From Datnioides undecimradiatus (Eukaryota; Chordata; Actinopteri; Lobotiformes; Datnioididae), in the NCBI GenBank assembly GCA_008933995.1, contig WARS01000016.1:9503848-9567847 (forward strand): DNA of 64,000 nt, read 5' to 3'. The number at the start of each line of letters is the position of its first letter. Position 1 is the first letter of the stretch. Below the pieces are notes generated by a model that worked only from the letters and a program-made list of their open reading frames with translations, was not told the DNA's origin and made no database searches. A program made the position numbers and the translations under genes. Positions 51,936-64,000 of the stretch are shown piece by piece.

Positions 51936-52720
51936 TAAAGCATTAAAGATAAATATGTGAATTGTCAGAGCTTCAAGAGTAACAGCACACACATTTTTCC
52001 TGTTTCTGCCGAGTACTCACAGTTGGTGTACAGGCGATGTGAACATTTTGATTTTTGCTAATTTAGTCTCCAAGTTTGAAGGTTCAGTCCACAGCATCCT
52101 GCTGCCAGCTTTGCACCAGCTGTAGAGGAAGATGAAGCAGCTGAATTCAACTCCCAAAGTGTGTAGAGCCCTTTTTGAAATATAAGAGAAACATTTTGGA
52201 GATGATGTGAGAAAATCTGAGCTGATTGCTGTAGAAATATCAGGATGTCATGGTCAACAAGGAAAGGGGGGAGAGACACCTTTGGTTTTGGAGCCATGTA
52301 TTGGAGAACATCCACTCACTATGTGGAAGTTGGATTGTTGTATCCCTATTATTGACCTCTAGAAGACAGGACAGTAATTATTCTGCTTTTGCCAGATGAA
52401 ATATGCATTTGCTGCCTAAAAGAGGCTGGATGTGATCAATGATTGAAAATAAAAAAACATGTCATGTGATGTCATGGCATGGTGCTCAGATGCTGTTGGA
52501 AAGGAAAGGGGAGTTTGTCTTGTTTGGAGCTCTTAAAGGGTTCTTATCGCCTTTCGAAGATCAAATGATGAACAAATGATTTTTCATTACAGACTTTCTC
52601 TGGCAACATTTTATTGTTGATGTGTCAATTCTACCAATACCAAATAATTTTCTGCCATCTCATGCTGACAGTGGGATGAGTTAACGATATACTGTGGTGC
52701 CACTGATTGGTCAGGCTACA
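51936..52720. other. Sequence between hAT remnant and L2-like tail, unassigned
   Basis: It may contain further decayed parts of the hAT element (open minus-strand frame at 52058-52315 without domain features), but I recognise no motif. Confidence 0.55.
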
Positions 52721-52850
52721 GCCATCCATCTATTCGTCCATTACCTAAACTGTGTGTTTTGTTCACGGCTGCAGAGGGCTGGAGCTGATCCCAGCACACA
52801 TTGGGCAGAAGGTGGTGTACGCCCTGGACAGGTCGCCAGTGTATCACAGC
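52721..52850 (-). mobile_element. 3' tail of an L2/CR1-like retroelement, inverted
   Basis: On the plus strand it reads 'ccatccatctattcgtcca', 'gctgcagagggctggagctgatcccagcacacattgggc' and 'gccctggacaggtcgccagtgtatcacag'. This is the reverse complement, in reverse order, of the tail annotated at 22862-22970. The CATCCATC end at the left marks the 3' end, so the element points to the minus strand. It is truncated after about 130 bases. Confidence 0.78.
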
Positions 52851-53930
52851 AACAAATGGTCATAATATCTGGAGGTATCCCATCAGAGGTATTGTGTAAG
52901 TAATGTCTCCAGACAGAAGCAAGTTTAAAGTGAAAAAAGTGTATTGTTCTAAAGCCTACCTACACTCGCAAGCTGTTCCTCACATCTTTTTCTCCCTGCA
53001 AGCACACACATTCACGCACACACGCACAGAGGCTTATTCAGAGCCAGCATGACAGCTTGGTCCTGTGATGCAGAAAGTGATAAGCTCATCTCCAAGTCTC
53101 TGTGGTACTGGGAAAAGAGAAAAAGTGAGAAAGAGAAAGAGCGAGCAAATGAAAGGAGGAAATGACACCAGTGGAGCCAGCAAAAATGAGTGAGAGTATG
53201 AGGGGGTAAGACTGAGGAAAGAAAGAGATAAAAATGAGAGAACGGCAATGAGAGCGCATCACATTTGGGCTTGCAGACCTGAGCCCAAATGAGAGGACAA
53301 TGTAGATGAGTAAATGATCCTCATTTGGAGTCCAGCATGTAATCACAGAGTAGCCATTTGCCGGGAAATACAATTCCAAGTCTGCCATTTAGAATAAGAA
53401 AATAGAAACATTTGGCCTGTAATGAAAGACCCGTAATCCAGGACCTAACTGCCGATGTGTCAGCAGAAATATATGTATGATCATAAATAATCTTTAGCTA
53501 ATGCTTCACCAAACAGTTTCAACCCCTCCTCGCTCCACACCCCAGAGCTCTGCACCAGCGACCAATTTCCTAGACCATCGATTGGTGGTCAATTCCAGCC
53601 AGGGAGAGAGAGGCAACTCCTCTTCCCTATGGATTTTCACGTCACAACGATGACTGACTGCAAATAACCACTCGCCAATCATGCCCCACTTTCCGACTGA
53701 CCTTTCCCAAACACTCACACTTAGCGCTCTAATGCAATAATGTGTTTTATGGAAGGTACACAGACAGGCTTTATTTAGCAATAAATTTGAACTGTGTTTT
53801 GGGTGAAACGTGTGAATTGTGATAGTGAATGTGTTTTGGTAACACTGCATTTAACTGAATCAGTCCAGCACATGAGAGATGTGTGTCTATGTGTGTGAGG
53901 TGTTTGGACCACAGTTTCTTTCAGCGGCAA
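52851..53930. other. Unannotated non-coding sequence, partly purine-rich
   Basis: CA-rich at about 53007-53030 and purine-rich on the plus strand at 53105-53250. Minus-strand open frames of 78-114 codons here translate the polypyrimidine complement (Ser/Leu/Phe-rich) and are rejected as genes. Confidence 0.65.
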
Positions 53931-54060
53931 AGCTTTCATCCAATTGACATTGAACATATATCTAAGAACTACACCTGAAGCCAAATGTATAAACAATGTG
54001 TACGCACAAAAAAACATTTATGTACTGTTTCCCCACACATAAAGCTGCATTTCTAAAAGA
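53930..54060. mobile_element. Possible Harbinger-like element end
   Basis: The run 'aagaactacacctgaagccaaatgtataaacaatgtgtacgcacaaa', with a GTACGCAC core, resembles sequence that I recall from terminal parts of fish PIF/Harbinger elements. No second terminus was located with certainty; a weak candidate is near 55715-55750. No transposase was recognised between them. Confidence 0.3.
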
Positions 54061-54690
54061 GGTATGTGCAGCCCTCATACATGCTTCACACCACACATAC
54101 ACATACAATGTATAGAGCCATCCATGACAAAAATAATAGATAATAAATCAAATACTTTACATTTTTAGACAATTTAATTGATTATGTGGCATTCTTTTGT
54201 AAAAATGTTTACCAAGTAAACATTTATTAATTTTTATTCTTTTATTTTTAGTTTTTTCAATCATGAAATGTATTAATCCAGGGTGGCTGCTGTAACAGCT
54301 AAATCAGCGAAATTGTTTTTGCTTCATTTGTTTCCTTTGGTTGTCTAAATGGTGCCTGAACAGATATAATTAAATATATAAACAGAAATACACAACAATT
54401 TACGGATAGTATGACGAACTGCAGAATACTAAAACTCCAGCTTCAAATTTCAGCAGTTCTTTTGCAAAAATATTGTCACATTTACTTTTCTGGCAAAATG
54501 CAACAACTTCCCCGTGTGTAACTGAAAGTGCTGCACAGGAGAAAACCCTCTTAGATGGTGTTGATGAGGCCTGTATGCGCATGAATGTGTTTGAAAGTGC
54601 AGCCAATATAAGGTGGAGACTTGCAAGTATGAGCATGAATTACCTGTTCCGTTGCACTGCTAACTGCTGCTTTCTCCAACCTGCCCCACA

Positions 54691-54708
54691 CAGCAGCAGC
54701 AGCAGCAG
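54691..54708 (+). repeat. (CAG)6 trinucleotide repeat
   Basis: Six CAG units, with two more nearby at about 54718-54725. There is no evidence that it is translated. Confidence 0.92.
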
Positions 54709-55047
54709 ACGCATCATCAGCAGCAACACCACATCCTGGTTTGCTTTTGATGCGAGGGCCCAAGGTGGTCTGAATGTCTGCATCCTGGAAATAAAAAAAG
54801 CAGTAGCCATAGTTGTGTTTCACTGTGAAAATGATGTACTTTCTTTTTCAGCATAGACCCTGAACGACCTCTCACTGGATACACCGAAGGTTGAGATGTA
54901 CAACATCTTCAGCTCTTAGTACCATCTCCTTAATGAAGCAATAAATGGTGTAGTGTACCTTAACTAACATAGTACTGCTGGTCAACTGGTTAGTTAGTTA
55001 GTTTCTTTGACTAATCTTTACAAATTTACTTAACTGCACAGCTGTTA

Positions 55048-55077
55048 GTGTGTGTGCGTGTGTGTGTGTGTGTGTGT
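55048..55077 (+). repeat. (GT)n microsatellite
   Basis: About 15 GT units with one GC interruption, directly visible. Confidence 0.95.
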
Positions 55078-57147
55078 CGCCTACACAAACACACACTTTC
55101 ACACTCCTTACACTGTACTGCATGTCATCTGTGTTATTTATTATTATTACATTGCATTTTCAGTACAATCTCTGTTTTTTATTGGTAATATTGTTGCTGC
55201 AGTGTCACGGAGTGGAAAAAGTGCAGGACCTGATTTCTCCAGGTGTGTGGGAGGCATCATAATATTGGAGTGCAACACTGACCTCTAATAACACGGAAAA
55301 GGAAATCGGACATGCTCAACTTTGTGCCAACTCATACACCACACACTCACTAAGAAGCACCACTAACCCCTTCAAAAGTCATTGTCATTGCGCCTCTTTG
55401 GCATTTGTTGTTACTACTGCTATGGCATCAAGTTTGTGATATGTTCTGTTGTAGGCAACCAAGTTGTAGGTTTTTCTGCCACGGAATCAATCACCTGAGG
55501 TGACATGTATGCACATCTGTATTCAGAGATGGCAAACAGGAAAACCCTCTCTCTGAAATGACCTGTTATTGGCCACCATCTCCAGGATATATGTCAGACA
55601 TCCAGAAGTCTAGTTTTCTCTCAGACCGCTCGAATTACAACATGCTGGAAGGTTATAATGGAATTTTTGTGCTGAGTTATGCCAAGAAATGCTGCTTTGA
55701 GGGTACATCTACATCCATTTATGAATAACTGTGTGTGTGGAGATGAGGCTTGTGCACATGTGCCAAATTCCAAAATAATCAAGTTTTAAAAAACACAACT
55801 CGCGTCACACACAGTGTCAAAGTTCTGGTAAAAACAGTGGGTATAAATATATCTGAGTTTGGGTTGTGAATCTAGACAACATTTTATGCATCTGGTTTTT
55901 GTTTACATGTTGTGTTGTTATCTAAGTGTTTTTGCAGCTATTTGATGGCTCAACCTAAAAATAATAATGGTTTTAGCCAAACTTGTTCCATCCACACTAT
56001 ATTTTACTGACACCTCAAACTGCATATTATCAGAGACACGGATTTGCTCACTCAGACACACATTTCAGCTCTCAGCCCACATACATCCTATATCACCAGT
56101 TTTACTGTTTCTGTTCTTCCGCGAGGCGGGCTCGACCTGTCACTTCACTCGTTTCGTCTTTTCCTCGCTCAGTTCACTCTTGTCTCTCAAATGACTCAAT
56201 TCCCTCCCTGTATTTCCCCTCACACTAGCTGTCTATCACCTCACTTTCTTTTCTCCAAATGTTTGGCCATAAAAAAGTACAAGATAAAACTTCAATCATT
56301 GGTTTTTGATCCTGTTGTTTCAGCTAATCGCTATGGCACACACACAACAACACCATATACTTTTTATTAATAGTTTTAATGCAGGATATATAGACTTTCT
56401 GTCAATTTCTACATTTAGTTTGACCATGACAAAATCATCAGAATCTATCGAGAGCATGATGCTTTACAGTCTCTGTGATTGAGTATAAAGAGCCATTTGC
56501 TCTTTAACCTGTACAGATGATTTAGGAGGGCTGGTCACACTCCGATTTCATTAAATACGCTTCACCTATTCCCTTGCTTCATTAATGAATGAGAGAGGTA
56601 GGTTAAAGATAGCACTATGCTAATAGGCTGTGTGTGAGACAGGGTAAGATTGAGGTAGACACACAGAGGTGGACGGTGGGGGGTGGGGGTAATCAAGGCA
56701 GGATTCAGAAGTCATTAAGGTCAGTTAAGATGAGGGCTCACATTGCCACTGTGACACATGGGTCATCAGTGCAGAGCTGTGGGCACCAGGGAGAAAAGAG
56801 GCATGAGTGCGCACGTGCAGGAGAGCAATATGACAGGTGTGGTTTTACATGTGGAGTATATAATGTATATTCGAGGTGCCGTGGATTGATTTAAACTGCA
56901 GATTGTATTGTACATTTCCTCAAAACCATAATTTTCCTCCTGCAAAAATCAGAGAATTGAAAGCGTTTTGATTGGAGGTTTTTATTAAATAGTCAGAATA
57001 AACCCACAAGTTTTTATTTACAAAGGCTTATACTTTGAACTTAGTGGTAAAACTTTAGTACTGATTTGGTTGGTTTCATCAATCCCAGCCACAGAAGTGC
57101 ACAACAGAAGAAAAAATCATGACGCTTCTGGCCTTTAGGGTGAACAG

Positions 57148-57345
57148 ATCTCAACCTAACCGAGACCTGAGACCGTGCCCTCCACAACCATCATCAAAAC
57201 ACCATACAGGGTCATGTTTTAAAAGAATGGTCTTCAACTTTTTGGAGGAGTTTTAGAGGCTTGTGTGCCAAGAAGGTGGCTGGTGGCTCACTGTACTGAG
57301 ACACTTTATGGTTTTTTTGTTTTTCTTTAATTTGTCATACATGTG
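57148..57345 (+). mobile_element. Tc1/mariner transposase C-terminal remnant
   Basis: The stretch starts near 'cagatctcaacctaac', the decayed version of the SPDLNPIE segment near the last catalytic acid of Tc1-like transposases. It continues with a frame reading PPQPSSKHH and later EEF, a stop, then RLV, matching the C-terminal end of the fish family that I recall (PPPSSKH ... EEW ... LV.SMP). The 3' side (agacactttatggttttt ... ctttaatttgtcata) resembles the non-coding tail of the same family. An internal deletion has removed the segment between the first two motifs, and an in-frame stop is visible at about 57253-57255. It is inactive. Confidence 0.65.
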
Positions 57346-57845
57346 AGTGTCTGCCTTAAATAACTGTATTGCCCAGTGTCTGTCAAGTATTCAAACAGGG
57401 CTCTCTGAGAAAACGCTTCATTACTGATGAACTGCTCCAAGCAGAGCTGCATCATATCCACAGGCAATCTTGGGCGGCATTTTTGTCAATGTGTTTCATG
57501 TCTGTGGAAATTGCACAAATCTTGGGGACACAACACACAAGAGTGATCACAAAAGCCTTGTAAACATTCATCAGAAATGGCAAATTTACACAGAGCCCAT
57601 TAGAGAAATTGCATGCTGTGGTTTGGAGGTCTTAAGAAAAAATAGTTACTGGGAGGGAGTTTCATCTTTAAAACTTCAACTCGGTTAAACATTCGAGGGC
57701 ATAGAAACACTGGAGATATTATTTTCAGATCAAAATATGACTTATTTTTTTAAGGATATCATTTTACCAGCTGTAAAACTCAAGACATGATAATTGTCAG
57801 TATTTAAACATAAGCATAATTAAAGGAATTAAGAAAGTCAGACAT
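57346..57845. other. Unannotated non-coding sequence
   Basis: Contains a plus-strand open frame at 57369-57563 (64 codons) with no recognisable domain. I cannot tell whether it belongs to the Tc1-like remnant's neighbourhood or is chance. Confidence 0.55.
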
Positions 57846-57847
57846 CA

Positions 57848-57925
57848 CAGGGGTTCCAAAAAGTTTTATATGGAAAGGGCTGCCCAACATAGGGCCAGGG
57901 GGCCAAATTTGGCCTGTCATAAGTG
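57848..57925 (+). mobile_element. Possible hAT element terminus
   Basis: It begins caggggttccaaaaag and continues into 'gggctgcccaacatagggccagggggccaaatttggcctg'. The CAGGGGTTCC start and the GGCC-rich sub-terminal stretch resemble many hAT ends. No matching opposite terminus was found nearby. Confidence 0.35.
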
Positions 57926-60085
57926 CGATTAGGCTGGCCAGATGTTTCTAGAAACAATCAGTTAAAAATTAATTAATATTTTTTTATGCAGTAGTTCTTT
58001 TTGTAAGGCACAAAAATGCTTTTGCATATATATGATCCCTATTTTTACTTATTTTTCATAACGTGAACTTGACAGGCAGAGTGACACTTTGTGCAGGAAG
58101 TTAATTAAGGGAGCATGGGATGATGGGATGCTAGTATCAATTGCATCTACAAGAATAGTGAAAAACCTAATAAAATGAGTCACATGTAACAATGTTAGTT
58201 AAAAATATTGTCTATAGACTCCTCCCATATTTTTCCGATCTTAGCCTCAACAGCAGCTCAAGTTTGTGAGTTGCCTTTCACTTTTGAGATTCTGATTTGT
58301 AACATCTGTACAAGTCCTCGTAAATACTCTTCTTTAAAAACATCAGCAGTCATTTTGTGCAGTGTAGCGACTGAAACACATCCATACTGGGCCATGTAGG
58401 CTGCACCGTAAGTGTTAACGTTCTACAAAAATTTGATGGACAGGTTTTCCCCTAAGTTTGCAACTTGAGCACCGTGGTTCAAGTATTCATATTACTACAA
58501 AGACTCACGACAAGGGATGGTGGGAATCTAAATATTGTGCTATGCATTCATTCTTTCCCTTCTTTACTGTTTCACAAACTAACTAAATATGAGATGTATC
58601 CTCCTCTCCTCTATCCTCTATGATCAGATATTAACAAAGATATTTTCACAGGTTTCCAGCAGTGTTCAGATTGTATTTTGATAGAGACTTGGTAAGTTTT
58701 GATGAATGATTTTAATTTCATATGAAAAAGGTCTGTAAAAAAAGGTCTGAAAAAAGTATGAACTATAAGGGATATGGCCACTGTGTAGTCATAGAAACAT
58801 CCCTTCTTCTGGTGGCTTGAAAAAGATACAGAGTGGGGCATTTATTAAAAATGTATCAGATGGATTCACAAGCAGAGCACTGAGGGCTTCTATACTGCTC
58901 TCATTACTGTATCCATTTACAGTGCACAGAAATTATTATGAAAAACGCTGCTGAAATTCATATCTGCATTTGCATCTTCAAAGTAGGCTGTGATTCAAGT
59001 TTGTGTGTGTATTTGTGTGCGTGCATGAGTCATCCCTTACAGTGTTAGGGGCAATGTGAGATGGTTTATTTATTTGACTTTTCACTTTTTAACCTTTTCA
59101 TGACAAATCAAAGTAACAAGAGAGAGAAAGAAGAATAGAAGAGAAAAGGGTGACATCCACTATGATATCTGTTGGGGTCTCCTCTTATCTAGGTAAATTC
59201 AGTGATATCTGCAAAGCTATTGCCCAGAGCATTGGCTAGGTAAGACAAACAAGGGTGTATAATGCCTGAGGCAGAGCTGATACAATTACTATTAAAGAGA
59301 AAATAAATTAGGAACTATTTTGACACTTAAATGATCATTTCAGTCATTTCAAGCAAAAGGCAGAACATTTTTGATTTTTAACCTCTTAAATGTGATGATT
59401 TGAAGTTTGGTCCAACATGATAGATTCCCTATCTTTTGGTTTATAATAAAAAAGCTATTTGCATATGTCACAATGGGTTATGTGAAATCATAACAGCCTT
59501 TTCTTCACCATAACGTTTTAGTTCAATTCCAGGTTTGACTTCATAATACATTTATGTGGAAAAGAAGAATATTTATGAAATTACATTTAATACTTTTGCT
59601 TGAGTGGGTATAAAGAATTACGCTATGGATACAAAGACAATCCTAAATGCACACAAACACAAAGTTGTCTTCTCTGAAGACTGTGTAAGTGTCCTGGGGA
59701 GATGATAGTGAATCACATCTAGATGTTATGTAAGCTCGAGCCCAACAGTGTGTGGACGGCATATGTACTAAATGTTCTCAAACACACATTTGTCTTGACA
59801 GAATTAAGTCTTAATATCTGAAGAAGAAAACAAGTTAAAATATGATAACCTTACACAAGTTATCCATTTTTTAAAAACGTCATGCATATTTTACTTACTG
59901 CGCAACTTGAACAGGGTAACATTCAATGCTGTTCCAATGCTGAATTTATGGCTTTATTAACTCTCTTCATCACAAATGTCAGCAGATTTTACAGAGACAA
60001 ATTCTCTTATAATGAATGTCGTAATGAAAACTGCACACAGTACTCTGTGGATTAGCCTGTGTAACCATATGGATATTTGCAATTA
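57926..60085. other. Unannotated non-coding sequence
   Basis: No gene, RNA or repeat recognised, apart from a short GT-rich patch near 59003-59022. Confidence 0.65.
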
Positions 60086-60089
60086 ATAT

Positions 60090-60278
60090 TGCGGTTAACA
60101 TACTCATTGTGAGTATGTTAATATGCTAATATCAGCATTCAGGTCAAAGCACCACTACCAAGTACAGCATAACAAAGCCACTGGGTATTTGTAATCTAAA
60201 AACCTTTGCAAACCAAACCAACAACTATGGAGAAGTGGGACAGTGTTCTTGTGATTTGGGTGAACTGACCCTTTAAAT
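60090..60278 (+). repeat. Teleost dispersed repeat, decayed copy 2
   Basis: 60104-60142 matches 4427-4465 in the same orientation (31 of 39 identical). The following 'caaagcaccactaccaagtacagcataacaaagcc' continues the same family as I remember it. The right side, 'tttgggtgaactgaccctttaa' (60257-60278), resembles the end of another abundant teleost repeat. A perfect 11-bp stem with a 3-base loop (60096-60120) lies at the left. Confidence 0.6.
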
Positions 60279-60279
60279 T

Positions 60280-63200
60280 TAATCTGCAGCTCAAATACAT
60301 ACATTTTTTTTGCAAGCTTTAAATTGGTTGCGCCCCCAATGGACTGGTGGATATTTGTCAAACAACTTAGTAAATTTCCCTGTATATCAGTGGCAGTCAG
60401 CCAAAGTCTTAGAAGAAATATTAAAAGATAAATGAAAGTGGGAAGGTGTCATCACTAAACGCCTGGGGAGAACACTGGGCTTGACACTGATGTAGTAACA
60501 TCAAACAGTTTTATTATTGTTCACACACACAGAAACAACATCCACAATGCCACCTGACGAGGAGTGACATGTTCTTCTTTTATTATTGAACCAATTACCT
60601 CATGCGTACCACTGACAGATGCCTTCATGAATTTCAAATGGTCTCCTGGCCTCCCCCTGCTACCACCTACCAGGCCTGAATCCCTGAAGCAGGTGAGTGG
60701 AGTGCTTCGAGCATGAGAGTCACTGAAGCGTTTAAAGTGAAAACCACAATAAGAAATTCTCATATGTACACTGATCCTGGACAAATATTATTCAGTATAT
60801 ATTAAACATAAATTTAGCAAGCAGTGGATGTGTTGTACCTTTGTTTCAGATCTCTACATCAATCAGTAAAAATCATGCAAGCGTAAACAGTTTTTAGAGA
60901 TCATTTGGTTTTTTTCACACTTTGAGCATTTCCACTCCGCCTGATATCTGTTTTTTATTATCATTTTGGGGGTTTTGGCATAAAATTCTCATAAAACAAA
61001 TAAACAGAAACCTACAATATATCATATTGTCTTTCCTTTTATCAAAGTGTTAGAAAGAACATCCAATTAAATGCAACTGAATGATAGTTAATAACTGATG
61101 TATATGTCAGTGCCAATGCTTTTAAAGTTCTTGCATTGCATGGTGCAGTTTATGACAGAAGATGAACTCTGGCTGAACATGCTACACGCCCATTCAACAC
61201 AGTCAGTTCAACATTTACAATTTACCGCAATTCATATATTGACCACAACTTGCATTGGATGTAAATTGTGAGATGTGGAATCATCCGATATGAACATAAA
61301 GAGGATGACAAAGGCATCAGAACACCTGTCACGTGCAGACTCTAGAGGTAAAATCTTATTTCCCATTACAGACTGTTTTATTATCTCTCCTTATTTGTCA
61401 GAATGAAATCATTTCTTGGTGATATTCACAACAAATGTCTATTGAGCTTTCACAGCCTCCACATGTTTTATGGTTTAACTTGAAATACAGTAAGCAGGGC
61501 TGGTATGGGCGCCATGGGTGTACTGCAACCACGACAGTTAAAGGGTTCAAAGAAATATATTGAAACAGGTTACAAGCTTCCCTGGTTAAGTTCTAATCAT
61601 TTCAGACGGCGTTTTCATAAACAACGGAGTCCTGCAGCAAGATAGAAAATCTTAGTTCCATTTTTGTATCCCCAGTGGCTGTAAAGCAACCATATTAATT
61701 AGTACTCAGTGTTGTGTTGCCTCTAAAAAACAGCAGATCAGGGCAAAAAGCTCTTGATATACAGTGCATGAGGTTAAAGTGATAGTTGCATAAAGGGCTG
61801 TTTATTTTTTATTGCCAATTTAGCTCACAACATATAAATGATCTCACAGCAGTCGAATGGCTATTTCTGGGTTACACAAAAAGCAATATAAAGACAGACT
61901 TTCTGCTTGTTTCACACAGACCTCCCTCCCTTTACAATGTCCCATTAAAGTTGCACTTTGGTTGAAATGCTTACTCAGTCATTGCAGCACACTAAAAAAC
62001 CTGCATGTACCCTGCAAAAGCCATTTTCTATAGGGTTTCCTCCATTTGAAAATCAGCATGGCTGATTACAAAGTAAATATTTAAGGAGGGAAGAAAAAAC
62101 TCAATGCATGTCCCAATGGCTTCACACTTCTGTATGCATGATCCGTTAAAGTGAACATGACGACATTTTGCCATCTAATTTGTTAATCTAATGCAATCGT
62201 CTCCAATTAAACCTAATCTTATCTCATCTAATCTTCTTTTCAAGCGGCAGGAATTTGGAGGGAAGCTTAAATGCACTTGATCGGTACTGTATAGCGGTAA
62301 AATCAGAGCAGTTTGCACCCATATGAGTAGCATATCTCCCCTGTTATTCTATAATCAGGGCTTTACATTAATAATTTTCACCCCCTGAAGAGATATTTCT
62401 GCTGTTATTTACACTCATTATTTGAAAGGTTAAGCCCTGAAACACTTTGTCCCATTCATTTGTCTTTTGTGTCTGCAATGGACGACAACTGAGAGGTCTA
62501 CCAATCTTGTGTTTGGCCAACATGTTGGAATAAGTGGGAACATAGTGATTTATCAGACACACTGTCTTTTGTGTACAAAATAAATGCATAAAGTGTGACT
62601 TAATATGTGATTATGCCCCAAATTATTGTTATAGGTTAATGTTGTATGTTTCCTAACTGTAATAGGATGAATTTAGTGATCTGCAATCATATGTTTAGGA
62701 AATTGCATAATATTTGGATGGATTGTAATTTGAATATCCATTAAGCACAAAACCCAATATTTTCTGAAATAAAGATAATCATACAAAATATTTGAAAGTC
62801 AAGTTTCCAGGAACAACAATATGTCACAAACTTTCAGGATCAGCTTTGTTCAGTTTATTGATTAGAAAAGATTGTGCTGAGCCAAGCTCTGCTTTCCCAT
62901 CCTGAATCATCTGACGGTTTGCCAGACCTTCTTAAAGGCCAAACAAAAAGGACCTGCGCGAAAGGTTCCTTTGTCACATCACTCCACATCACCCTCACTA
63001 CACTTTTGGTTTTATTAGGATTGTCTGGCAGTCTACTCTGTCATCTGATTCAACGGGTGGTGAAGAGGTGGTGACTTTCAACTCCAACCCTGCTGACAAT
63101 GCACAAAATACGAATCTGAATATGAATTACGAGCTGGGAGCACTGCACTGCATCCCATCAATGCACATAATAAATGGCTGAGCATCATAATTTTTAAATA

Positions 63201-64000
63201 AAATATGGTTTTCATCGCAGCCAGGGGGCCCAGAGCTGGACAGGAGCCCTGGAACATGCAAGCAATTTTGGACATATAATATGTCAGAGCTGCTGTTTGA
63301 GCTGTTTCATGGGGCCCAAAACTTCTAAAGGCAACCCTGCTACCCCTGCTTCTAGCTATCAACACTCTGACAGCCAAGGCGTGCTAAGTGCACGGTGCTG
63401 TCAGGAGCATGCAATATCATGACTGTTTCGTTTCAGACAATTTGAAAAGAGAACAAGCACTTTAATTCAGGCTTCATATAGTCTGGAGGAAGGTTAGCTG
63501 GCTACGCTGTGTTATTTATATCAAAAGGTGTTGAGACCAAGATTTATCATGCACACACAAGCACAGGCCCAAACCTGTTTAAAGAGTCTTGCACAAAGAC
63601 AGATGAGGCACTGGGTGAGTTTGATACAACTGTGCAGAGATTTATCAGTGAAATCTTCTACACTGTGGCACACAATTAACAGACCAATGTGTATACTACA
63701 AAATATAAATGAGAGCAGAGCTATCCCAGGGCAATCTGTTGAAAAATTCTTCGTGATCTGCCATTAAAGAGGCAAGCCTTTTTCCAAATAAAAAAAGTCC
63801 ATAACAAGCACATTTACATAACAAGAAATACCCACTCCTCCCCATTTGTCACCACGGTGTATGTGTTTTTAACTCACATTTTAAGCCATAATGGGATGCA
63901 AATCTTTACCTCACACAAGCACATGCATGCATCTGTAAAACCATGCAAGCAGATGCACAAACACACACACACAGATGATCGTCCAGGCCTGCAGCTTCGT
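60280..64000. other. Unannotated non-coding sequence
   Basis: No gene or mobile element recognised. Short CA-rich sequence is present near the right edge (about 63957-63973). Open frames (for example 62874-63074, 63078-63377, 63528-63767) have no domain features. Confidence 0.65.

Larger units (their letters stand above)
54061..57145. other. Unannotated non-coding sequence
   Basis: No convincing gene. An open plus-strand frame at 54473-54856 (127 codons) includes a Ser run encoded by the (CAG)n repeat and has no domain signature. A G-rich run lies at 56671-56689. The 56430-56640 part is repeat-poor and might be regulatory. Confidence 0.6.

Noticed and set aside
54473..54856. 127-codon frame with a Ser run
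   Set aside because: The run comes from a (CAG)6 microsatellite; no domain, and the opposite strand is equally open.
1..64000. tRNA genes, known microRNAs and CRISPR arrays
   Set aside because: I looked for B-box-like GGTTCGA motifs, several common microRNA seeds and regularly spaced repeats and found none that held up.

Overview
The window reads as non-coding nuclear DNA from a teleost fish, probably a percomorph (spiny-rayed) fish. It is AT-rich and poor in CpG by eye. It is dense in microsatellites: (AAT)n, (CT)n, (TG)n, (CA)n and (ATCT)n. It carries decayed interspersed repeats of kinds I recognise from teleost genomes. The organism call rests on remembered repeat families and was not checked against any database.

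I find no intact protein-coding gene, no convincing exon, no tRNA or rRNA gene and no CRISPR array. The longest open frames are about 100-165 codons. They show no recognisable domain, are often driven by simple repeats, and several overlap equally open frames on the other strand. The 64 kb is best read as one long intergenic region or part of a very large intron.

Layout. 1-4.1 kb: unique-looking sequence with one G-quadruplex-type run. 4.1-4.5 kb: fragment of a teleost dispersed repeat that recurs at 60.1 kb. 6.8-7.5 kb: three microsatellites. 7.5-21.5 kb: mostly unrecognised, with a (CA)n tract, a (TG)n tract, purine-rich stretches and a possible repeat at 13.2 kb. 21.7-22.1 kb: repeat with an internal period of about 110-122 bp. 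22.9 kb: 3' tail of an L2/CR1-like retroelement. 23.2-23.6 kb: a possible decayed coding relic I cannot name. 23.6-42.2 kb: largely featureless apart from a repeat at about 30.7 kb. 42.2-45.1 kb: (ATCT)n, a TA-flanked element with short inverted ends, and a roughly 770-bp element with inverted ends. 51.3-51.9 kb: a clearly broken hAT-superfamily transposase. 52.7-52.85 kb: a second L2-like tail, inverted relative to the first. 53.9-54.0 kb: possible Harbinger-like end. 57.15-57.35 kb: C-terminal remnant of a Tc1/mariner transposase, followed by a possible hAT end. 60.1 kb: second copy of the 4.3-kb repeat. 60.3-64 kb: nothing recognised.

The window therefore shows layers of dead transposons (hAT, Tc1/mariner, inverted-repeat elements, L2-type tails) in otherwise unremarkable DNA. 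Some repeat-poor stretches could be conserved non-coding regulatory elements, but that needs cross-species alignment. I found no evidence for a new biological system.
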